DNA of 37,873 bases from an uncultured Verrucomicrobia subdivision 3 bacterium (GTDB lineage: Bacteria; Verrucomicrobiota; Verrucomicrobiia; Limisphaerales; UBA11358). Of the stretch, positions 31,933 to 37,873 are shown one piece after another. The notes under the pieces were generated by a model that had not been told where the DNA came from, did not search any database, and worked only from the letters and a program-made list of their open reading frames with translations. The stretch's first letter is position 1. Each line of letters begins with the position of its first letter. Made by a program: the position numbers and the translations under genes. The stretch spans positions 1 through 37,873 of the forward strand of contig CAJAQO010000169.1 in the NCBI GenBank assembly GCA_903944085.1, read 5' to 3'.

Positions 31933-32184
31933 TACGAAGAGACCTGGCACGGATACGAACAATGTTGGCATGAATACGACCAGCAGCGACGCGAATACGA
32001 ACAAAGTTGGCATCAACACGTCCAACCCGTGCTGGAACACAAACAGGCCCGGCACAAACACGATCACGGAGCACGCGGATACGACCACGGAGCATTTTAA
32101 TACGAACCAAGCGCCCGCAAATACGAACACGGGCCAGGCGAATACGAACAGACGGCTGAAGCATACGAACAGGCAGACCATGGA
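31933..32184. repeat. 12 x 21-nt tandem array
   Basis: The word TACGAAC or a variant begins at 31933, 31954, 31975, 31996, 32017, 32038, 32059, 32080, 32101, 32122, 32143 and 32164, exactly 21 bases apart with no slippage. The unit is close to TACGAACAAAGTTGGCATGAA. Open frames on both strands with heptapeptide periodicity (such as NTNxxxx) are a by-product of a stop-free 21-mer. Same period and copy number as the arrays at 371 and 15870, different sequence. Confidence 0.93.
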
Positions 32185-32220
32185 CTGAATTTTAACCTGT
32201 GGCACTCTACCGGGACGTCG

Positions 32221-32754
32221 TTACGGGGTCTTGGAGTCGCCTTGCAGCTTCTTCACCTGCGTGGCCAAGTCGTTGTATTTGGCGACGACGTCGTTCCGGT
32301 CTTTCACCTCGTCGTTGTATTTTTGCACGAGGTCGTTGCGCTGGGAGATCAGGTTGGTGATGGTTTCGTTCTGCTGGTCAATGCCGGCGTAGGCGTCCTT
32401 CAATTTCGCCTCCAACGTGTCCACGGCAATTTTGTATTGGGTGATTGTGTTGGTGAGGTTGAGGTTGGCAAATTGCAATTGCGCGAGGTCGGCCTTTTGC
32501 GAAATGACAAGCTGCTCATTGGTCGCGACAACAGCCTTGATTTCGGTAAGGCGCGCGTCCATCTGGTTCACCTGATGATTCAACGTGGCGACGGAATTGG
32601 TCGCGTTCTGAATGGCGGCGTTTTTTTCATAGATCATGCCGTTCATGGTGATGATTTCATCGCGCTGGATAGTTTGTTCATACCATTGCCAGACGCACAG
32701 ACCGCAGAGGCCGAGCGCGAGGACGATGAGCAGGTTTTGTTGGAAGTTTTTCAT
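32221..32754 (-). CDS. Membrane-anchored coiled-coil protein
   Basis: A 177-residue protein with one N-terminal membrane anchor (NLLIVLALGLCGLCVWQWY) and a long coiled coil from about 35 to 170 rich in Asn, Gln, Leu and Lys (KNAAIQNATNSVATLNHQV). No catalytic motif. Its start is one base after the second exbD stop, so it is translationally coupled to the TonB energising complex and may be an accessory or periplasmic spacer. Not recognised as a named family. Last gene of the TonB operon. Confidence 0.78.
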   Translation of the reverse strand: MKNFQQNLLIVLALGLCGLCVWQWYEQTIQRDEIITMNGMIYEKNAAIQNATNSVATLNHQVNQMDARLTEIKAVVATNEQLVISQKADLAQLQFANLNLTNTITQYKIAVDTLEAKLKDAYAGIDQQNETITNLISQRNDLVQKYNDEVKDRNDVVAKYNDLATQVKKLQGDSKTP

Positions 32755-32755
32755 G

Positions 32756-33175
32756 TCAGGGTTGGTCGGGGGCGGCTTTGACAGCGATGGCGACGCGCTG
32801 GATGCCGGCGCGTTTCACAAAATCCAAAACGAACATCACCGAACCGTGCGTGGCGCTGTGCGCGCCGGTGATATAAACCGGCAAGTTCGTGTTCAAGCTG
32901 TAACGGTTCGTCAGCAGCGTGAGCAGTTCGGGAAAGGCCATGGCCTTGTCGTCCACGGAAACCTGGCCGTCGCGGTTGACGGTGAGATTTACGATGTCGG
33001 GTTTCTTCGTGGGCGTGGCGAGTGTGGCCGTGGGCAGGTTTGCTTTGACCGTGCGGACGATTTGCATCTGCAGGCTGATCATCATGAAGGACGCCAGCAG
33101 GAAAAACATGATGTCAATCAGCGGAATGATTTCCAGCCGCGATTTTTTTTCCGGAATGGGCGTGCGGATTTTCAT
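32756..33175 (-). CDS. ExbD/TolR biopolymer transport protein, copy 2
   Basis: A 139-residue ExbD-type protein: short cytoplasmic N-terminus, a membrane helix with the proton-carrying Asp in PLIDIMFFLLASFMM, and a periplasmic domain (KPDIVNLTVNRDGQVSVDD). The ATG at 33175 (MKIRTPIP) is chosen; a longer frame would run into the repeat element upstream. With ExbB and TonB it converts proton-motive force into uptake by outer-membrane receptors. Confidence 0.93.
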   Translation of the reverse strand: MKIRTPIPEKKSRLEIIPLIDIMFFLLASFMMISLQMQIVRTVKANLPTATLATPTKKPDIVNLTVNRDGQVSVDDKAMAFPELLTLLTNRYSLNTNLPVYITGAHSATHGSVMFVLDFVKRAGIQRVAIAVKAAPDQP

Positions 33176-33186
33176 GAAATCATTTT

Positions 33187-33333
33187 GGCCACAGATGAAA
33201 CACAGATGAAACACAGATTAAGTATCCGTGGATTTCGCAGATGACGCGGATGAAAATGTAAGTTCAACAAATCTGCGCAAATCCGCGCAATCTGCGGACA
33301 ACCAATCTGTGTTTTATTTGTGTTCATTGGTAG
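33187..33333. repeat. CACAGATGAAA-family palindromic element between the two exbD genes
   Basis: Outer arms of CACAGATGAAA words (33187-33220 and 33302-33333) enclose an inner pair of CGCAGATGACGCGGATG-like and AATCTGCGCAAATCCGCG words, so the element is a palindrome inside a palindrome. It fills nearly the whole 159-base gap. Confidence 0.85.
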
Positions 33334-33334
33334 C

Positions 33335-33745
33335 TCACTTTACGGCTTCCGTCATAAACGCGACCTTTTGAATGCCCACCGCGCAGGCAGTTTCATAAAC
33401 TTTCACCATGTCACCGTGCAGCGTGTCGCGGTCGCCGCTGACATAGACCGGCAGTTCGGGGTTGGCGGCGAAACGGTTGCTCAACGCGAGGCCAAGTGCT
33501 GCGAGCGAGACCTCCTTTTTCTCCAGCCACACCGCGCCGGACTTGTCCACGGCGATGTTGACCATGTCCGGCCGGAAATCCTGCCGCGACTGCGAGGCGG
33601 ACGGCAGATGCACCTTGACGTTTTCCGTCTTGCTCATCTGGATGCTCACCATCATGAACGCCGCCAGCAAAAAAAACATGATGTCAATCAGCGGAATGAT
33701 GACAATCCGCGTGCGGCGTTTCGGAACGGGCGAGATAATCCTCAT
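33335..33745 (-). CDS. ExbD/TolR biopolymer transport protein, copy 1
   Basis: A 136-residue ExbD-type protein with the membrane Asp in PLIDIMFFLLAAFMM and a periplasmic domain (MVNIAVDKSGAVWLEKKEV). It is clearly a paralogue of the next exbD but diverged in the periplasmic part, so the pair may form a heteromeric ring. It is separated from exbB and from the second exbD by repeat elements, each in a 159-base gap. Confidence 0.93.
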   Translation of the reverse strand: MRIISPVPKRRTRIVIIPLIDIMFFLLAAFMMVSIQMSKTENVKVHLPSASQSRQDFRPDMVNIAVDKSGAVWLEKKEVSLAALGLALSNRFAANPELPVYVSGDRDTLHGDMVKVYETACAVGIQKVAFMTEAVK

Positions 33746-33750
33746 ATTAT

Positions 33751-33908
33751 TTTAGCCACGGATGAAACAGAGATGGACACAGATTCTTGGTCGCGCGAAG
33801 AACGCGAAGGCTGCGAAGAGAAATTTCACAACGCCTTCCATCGCGCGCGCCCAATTCTTTTCACTTGGATTCAATCTGTGTTTCATCTGTGTTAATCTGT
33901 GGCTTTAA
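33751..33908. repeat. CACAGATGAAA-family palindromic element between exbB and exbD
   Basis: Outer arms of about 40 bases (left from TTTAGCCACGGATG, right ending AATCTGTGGCTTTAA) enclose a different core with CGCGAAG/GAACGCG words. The right end covers the exbB stop codon. Confidence 0.85.
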
Positions 33909-34591
33909 TGACTTGTGGCCTGACTTGGCGTGGCCGGCTTTTGCAAATGGACGGTTTCGCCCGCTTTGCCGCCGCCGACCATCACTTCGACGTTCGTCGC
34001 CACTGTTTCCAAGTCGAACTGCAACTGCGTCACCTTGGCGGAAAAGTAATTGAACGGAATCAGCGCAAAAATGGCGATGCCCAGCCCGCAGGCGGTGGCA
34101 ATCAATGCCTCGCCGATGCCGCCGGTGACGGCGGTGACGGACAACTCGGCGCTGCCGATGTTGAGAAATGCGCGCATCAATCCCGTCACCGTGCCGAGCA
34201 GGCCGAGCAGCGGCGCGAGCGTGACCAATGTGTCCATCACGGTGAGAAATCGTCCGGCGCGTTTTAGTTCGACGCCCGCCGCCAGTTGCAGCGCGCCAAT
34301 CAACGAGCCGTGCGCACGGCCCAGATGGTTCAAGCCGTGGCGAAGGACGCGAATCACCGGATCGTCCGAGCCGGCGGCGATTTGCTTGGCGGCGGGCAGG
34401 TCGGAATTTTCCAGCGCGGCCAGCAGTTGCTCCAGCTTTTGCGGGTCGCGCTTGCCGCTTTCGCGCCACCACCAGAACGCGCGTTCGCCGACGACGGCGA
34501 CGGCGACGAGGGCGCTGACGAGAATCGGCCACATGACCGGGCCGCCTTTGAGGAAAAATTCGAGAACGATGTTTGCGAACATTGGATTCAT
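33905..34591 (-). CDS. ExbB/TolQ/MotA-family proton channel
   Basis: A 228-residue ExbB-like protein with three membrane helices (MWPILVSALVAVAVVGERAFWWW, then TLAPLLGLLGTVTGLMRAF and GLGIAIFALIPFNYF). The GLLGTVTGL and GGIGEALIATACGLGIAI motifs are typical. It partners the two ExbD proteins and TonB. Neither candidate ATG (34591 or 34582) has a good Shine-Dalgarno. Its stop codon lies within a repeat element. Confidence 0.93.
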   Translation of the reverse strand: MNPMFANIVLEFFLKGGPVMWPILVSALVAVAVVGERAFWWWRESGKRDPQKLEQLLAALENSDLPAAKQIAAGSDDPVIRVLRHGLNHLGRAHGSLIGALQLAAGVELKRAGRFLTVMDTLVTLAPLLGLLGTVTGLMRAFLNIGSAELSVTAVTGGIGEALIATACGLGIAIFALIPFNYFSAKVTQLQFDLETVATNVEVMVGGGKAGETVHLQKPATPSQATSH

Positions 34592-34621
34592 AGATTTATT
34601 TTGGATGTCTGCGTCGCGGGG

Positions 34622-35299
34622 TTAGTTCAGTAGCAATTTGTAGGTGACGCTGGTTTCAAAAAGGCGCGTGCTGCTGTCCGTCGGCAGCCGCCAATGACGC
34701 TTGATAAAGTCCACCGTGGCGCGGTCGAGAACGGCTGAACCGGAAGAAGTTTTCACTTCTGCCGAAACGACATTGCCCGCATTGTCGCCGGTGAGCGACA
34801 AAACAACCGTGCCTTGCTGGCCCAACTCCAGGGCGATTTTGGGATAAGGCGGTTCGGGCCGTTCGCCGCCCGCGCCGGTGTTGTTGAGCGAACCGATGTG
34901 CAGCGGGATCGCCTGCGGCTGCGGCGCGGTCACAAGCGCGACATCCGCAACAAGCGTGCCGACCGTCGGCACGCCGAAGTTGATGTTCGGCGCGGTCGGC
35001 AGCACGACGAGAACCTGCGGCTGGTTTTTCGGTTCCGCCGGCTCCGGTTTTGGCGCGACGGCCTGCGGCGGCAAAACCGTCGGCAGCACGACAACGGGAA
35101 CTTCGACGCGCATGGGCGGGACCGGTTTGATGGCAATCACGCCGCGTCGCGCGCCGGCAATGCCAATCAGAAGAACCAGGATACAAACCGAATTCACCCA
35201 CGCGAGCTTCAGGTTAGCATCGCTGCTGGCCGACGGCAGGCACAGCCGCGCGAGTTCGTCTTTCAACTCGTAACTGGATGTTGTTTGCCTGGGGTCCAA
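34622..35299 (-). CDS. TonB energy-transducing protein
   Basis: A 225-residue TonB: cytoplasmic tail, membrane helix (LAWVNSVCILVLLIGIAGA), a periplasmic Pro-rich stretch (PPQAVAPKPEPAEPKNQP) and a C-terminal TonB domain (PPYPKIALELGQQGTVVLSL, then DRATVDFIKRHWRLP). It links ExbB-ExbD in the inner membrane to receptors in the outer membrane. The start is uncertain: the frame begins with TTG (35299), with no ATG before the membrane helix. It follows the receptor gene by 12 bases and precedes exbB by 30. Confidence 0.92.
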   Translation of the reverse strand: MDPRQTTSSYELKDELARLCLPSASSDANLKLAWVNSVCILVLLIGIAGARRGVIAIKPVPPMRVEVPVVVLPTVLPPQAVAPKPEPAEPKNQPQVLVVLPTAPNINFGVPTVGTLVADVALVTAPQPQAIPLHIGSLNNTGAGGERPEPPYPKIALELGQQGTVVLSLTGDNAGNVVSAEVKTSSGSAVLDRATVDFIKRHWRLPTDSSTRLFETSVTYKLLLN

Positions 35300-35311
35300 T
35301 GGCTTTGATTT

Positions 35312-37504
35312 CTAAAATCGCGCGGTCAGCCCGACGCGAAATTGGATAGGTTCGACGGGATGATAGACATTTTGAAACGTCGCCGGGGCGGATGGCGTCA
35401 CGCGCGATTCGTAGGCGTAGGTGATGTCCTGATCGCGGCGGTCGAGCAGGTTCAGAACTTCGGCGGACACGCGCCAGGTTTTGTTGATCTGGTAGCCAAC
35501 TTCCGCGTTGAGCAAAATGGTTTCGCTGGATTTATACAAACCGTCCGAAGTCAAATCGCGCGGGCCGAAATAACGCAGCCGGAGGCTCGCGGAAAAGCCA
35601 TGAAAATCATGCAGCGTGATCCCCGATGAAACCACCACGCCGACGGCTTCCGGCACGCGCTCGCCGCCGGGACTGCCGGGCGCGGCGTCACCGGCATCCA
35701 CCGAGGTGAAGCGGGCGACGGAATCCGCCGCGTCGAGGTCGAGCGAAACGTGCTTGGTCAGCGAATAGAAATTCGCCCATTCGACGCCGTAGCGGTCGCT
35801 TGGCTGCTGCGACGCGGTGGTGCCGCCGGTGTCGCCGTCCTGCATCAATTCGGAATCGCTGTGCAGATACCAGAGCGAAACGGTGCTTTGAAGTTTGGGA
35901 ATGATCAGCGTGCGCACGCCGATTTCCGCGCCGCGCGTTTTGATCAAGGCGGGAATTTGCGCGGTGGCACCGCCGGTCGGATTGTCCGCCGAGACCGGCT
36001 CCTGCGTCTGCGTCGCGCCGCGCCCGTCGTTGCTGTGAAAGCTGAATCCGCCTTGCACATAAAATTCCGTCTTGTCCCACGGGCCGAAAATCAAACTCAA
36101 CTTCGGACTGGGGAGAATCGTGTCGGCGGTGCCGGAGTTGGCCGGGTTGCTCAAGCTATGCACGTCAAAATAATCCAAGTCGCCGCGAATGGCCGCCACG
36201 GAACGGAATTTTTCCGCCCATTGGATTTTGTTTTCAAAATAAAGACCGGCTTCCGTGTCCGTAAAATGATCGCCTTGGGTCATGGCGGGCAAAATGTCGC
36301 CGGTGTCCGAATCCAGTTTGTCCACGCGCACACGATTTTCCGTTTGATAAAGCCCGTTGTTGATCCAGTCGTTGCGGACTTGCGCGCCGATGGTGTTTTC
36401 CACATCGCGCTTGAACCACTGGCTGAAAATCGTGTGATGCGCGTCGAGGCCGGCCACCCAGCGTTTGTCCTGCTGCTCGAACTGGTCGCCATGAACCGGG
36501 TCGGTGAGGAAGTAAGTGAAGTCGGAAAACAAATCGAGGTCGTAATAAAACGCGTAGGCCGTGATTTTGGTTTCGGAATTCAAGCCGTGGCGGTGCCATT
36601 CGCCTTGCAGACTGTAACGCTGCGAATCGCCGCCGTCGGTCGGATTGAGCGTGCCGAAAAAATTCGTCTGGCCGAAGCTCTGGGGAATCTGGTCGCTGGA
36701 ATCCCATTTGCCGTGATAGCCGCGCGCGGTAAGGCTGAAGCCGTTCAGCTCATCGCCCTGGCTGTAAGTCAATAAGCCGTTGAACTTCCAATAATCATCC
36801 GGATGCGTCCACGGACCGTCGTCGTGCGCCGCCTCGCCGCCGTAAAGGATGGTGCCGGCGCCGGTTTTTTGCGAGACGCCAAACACGCCGCGCTCGTAGC
36901 CATACATGCCGCCTTCGAGCGTGACAAAATCCGATGGCAGGATTTTGTAAAATTCCAGATGCGCGGAGCCGGCGGAACCGAAATTGCCGACAGCGGCGTC
37001 ATACGGGCCTTTCTCGTAATTCACGCGCTGCACAAATTCGGGGATGACCGTGTTCATGTCCGAATAGCCTTCGCCGTGCGCGTGCGATGGCAGGTTGAGC
37101 GGCAGGTCGTCGAGGAACACCGCGAAGTCCGTGCCGTGATCCAGGTTGAAGCCGCGCAGAAAATACTGGTTCGCCTTCCCACCGCCCGCGTGCTGCGTGA
37201 TGATGACGCCGGGAATGGTTTCGAGAATTTCGCCACTGCGCAGAATGGGCCGCTCGGCCAGTTGCGCCGCGCCGGTGGTGCCCTGGCTGGCCGAGTCCGC
37301 GATGCCGAGCAGGCTGTCCTGCCGGCCGACCACCGTCATGCCGGGCAAATGGACGACGTTATTTCCATTAGTGCTGCCAACGGAAGAAACGGCGGCGGGT
37401 GAATTCGTGTTTTCCGTCGCCATGGCCAGGTTAGCAATCATGGCGGCAATCCAAACCGGTTGTTTCCAGCGTCGGGCAACCCGCGAAAGCAGTGTCATGT
37501 CCAT
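35312..37504 (-). CDS. TonB-dependent outer-membrane receptor
   Basis: A 730-residue receptor. The ATG at 37504 (MDMTLLSRVARRWKQPVWIA) gives a signal peptide ending near AMATE; an earlier in-frame start would add a non-hydrophobic leader. The plug domain shows the TonB-box-like LPGMTVVG, LRSGEILETIPGVIITQHAGG and RGFNLDHGTDFAVFLDDLPL, and the barrel ends in an aromatic residue (FRVGLTARF). Substrate unknown: the plug carries a conserved LPSHAHGEGYSDMN segment, but no ligand-specific motif was recognised. It heads the tonB-exbB-exbD part of the operon, with another receptor upstream. Confidence 0.94.
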   Translation of the reverse strand: MDMTLLSRVARRWKQPVWIAAMIANLAMATENTNSPAAVSSVGSTNGNNVVHLPGMTVVGRQDSLLGIADSASQGTTGAAQLAERPILRSGEILETIPGVIITQHAGGGKANQYFLRGFNLDHGTDFAVFLDDLPLNLPSHAHGEGYSDMNTVIPEFVQRVNYEKGPYDAAVGNFGSAGSAHLEFYKILPSDFVTLEGGMYGYERGVFGVSQKTGAGTILYGGEAAHDDGPWTHPDDYWKFNGLLTYSQGDELNGFSLTARGYHGKWDSSDQIPQSFGQTNFFGTLNPTDGGDSQRYSLQGEWHRHGLNSETKITAYAFYYDLDLFSDFTYFLTDPVHGDQFEQQDKRWVAGLDAHHTIFSQWFKRDVENTIGAQVRNDWINNGLYQTENRVRVDKLDSDTGDILPAMTQGDHFTDTEAGLYFENKIQWAEKFRSVAAIRGDLDYFDVHSLSNPANSGTADTILPSPKLSLIFGPWDKTEFYVQGGFSFHSNDGRGATQTQEPVSADNPTGGATAQIPALIKTRGAEIGVRTLIIPKLQSTVSLWYLHSDSELMQDGDTGGTTASQQPSDRYGVEWANFYSLTKHVSLDLDAADSVARFTSVDAGDAAPGSPGGERVPEAVGVVVSSGITLHDFHGFSASLRLRYFGPRDLTSDGLYKSSETILLNAEVGYQINKTWRVSAEVLNLLDRRDQDITYAYESRVTPSAPATFQNVYHPVEPIQFRVGLTARF

Positions 37505-37614
37505 GCGGGAAGATGTTAAATCCAGCATTGGCGTAACGAAAGAGGCAATTCGTCCGCCTGAATGAAACCCAACGCCGGACCCCTGCGAAACCGGCCGTGG
37601 CAAGTTGAATCTTA

Positions 37615-37873
37615 TTAGAACACATAGCTGATCGAGCCGAAGAACCCGAGTCGCGCGCCGTATTGCGCGGCGTTGACGCCAACGCCGGTGCCAGAGCGGA
37701 GTTCATAGCTGTTGTCGGTGACGTTCACAATGTCAATGCGGGCTTTCAAAAGCTCACGGTTGTTCAGCTTGAAGCTTTGTTCCGCGCCGACGTTGACCGA
37801 ATAATAAGACGGGACCGTCCCGCCGTTGGGAATGTTCGAGCCATCCGGCGCGGTGGCGTCCGTGCGCAGGCCG
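37615..37873 (-). CDS. TonB-dependent receptor, C-terminal end (cut by window edge)
   Basis: The last 85 residues of a beta-barrel protein, open to the window end. The tail reads RELLKARIDIVNVTDNSYEL then GVNAAQYGARLGFFGSISYVF, with the terminal Phe of outer-membrane barrels and the typical last strands of TonB-dependent receptors. Its stop is about 110 bases before the start of the next receptor on the same strand, so the two are probably tandem genes of one operon. Confidence 0.85.
   Translation of the reverse strand, partial: GLRTDATAPDGSNIPNGGTVPSYYSVNVGAEQSFKLNNRELLKARIDIVNVTDNSYELRSGTGVGVNAAQYGARLGFFGSISYVF

Noticed and set aside
31849-32205. Possible hydrophobic (minus) or Asn/Thr-rich (plus) heptad-repeat protein over the 21-nt array
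   Set aside because: Several frames on both strands are open because the 21-mer has no stops, so openness is not evidence of coding. No Shine-Dalgarno was found. A real repeat protein cannot be fully excluded.

Overview
The window looks like a piece of a Verrucomicrobiota chromosome, probably from the Pedosphaera/Limisphaerales group. The evidence is moderately high GC, two VPDSG-CTERM surface proteins with a PrsK-type kinase, an ArsR-methyltransferase fusion beside metK and ahcY, a CPXCG zinc protein, and many short repeats inside and between genes. Placement is by inference from family knowledge, not by a database search.

Layout. 2-2515: 3' part of leuS. 2537-6739: an S-adenosylmethionine (SAM) cycle locus with an ArsR-methyltransferase regulator divergent from metK and ahcY, and a four-helix-bundle gene framed by repeats between the last two. 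6817-10029: a ClpX-like unfoldase and an M61 peptidase. 10064-12088: a secreted GH27 alpha-galactosidase. 12159-15850: rdgB, then an ArsR regulator, Kef-type antiporter and SuhB-like phosphatase read leftward. 16200-21019: valS, cimA and a tiny CPXCG zinc protein. 21169-26526: an SUMF1-domain lipoprotein-sized secreted protein, two tandem VPDSG-CTERM genes and prsK. 26562-30639: a chemotaxis accessory operon (cheD, HDOD, cheB, cheX, cheY, HDOD-CheX) with no cheA, cheR or receptor. 31005-31724: an unknown protein. 32221-37873: a TonB operon (two TonB-dependent receptors, tonB, exbB, two exbD, a coiled-coil protein).

Two observations stand out. First, three unrelated-sequence tandem arrays (in leuS, before the ArsR-Kef operon, and before the unknown protein) each have an indel-free 21-nt period and about 12 units (about 252 bp). 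Alongside them are shorter 7-nt tandem repeats folded as inverted repeats. Together with larger palindromic elements they add in-frame peptide insertions to leuS (four), valS (two) and rdgB (one), and they sit between operon genes. Second, the two VPDSG-CTERM genes each have a sigma-54 promoter of exact spacing. About 115 and 220 bp upstream of each promoter is a pair of GTCGG-N5-TTTAC sites, the two sites being 104-106 bp apart. This is a candidate regulon signature for the PrsK pathway.

Other points of interest are a ClpX paralogue without the zinc domain or a recognisable ClpP-docking IGF loop, and a four-helix-bundle cassette whose flanking repeats suggest insertion into a metK-ahcY operon.
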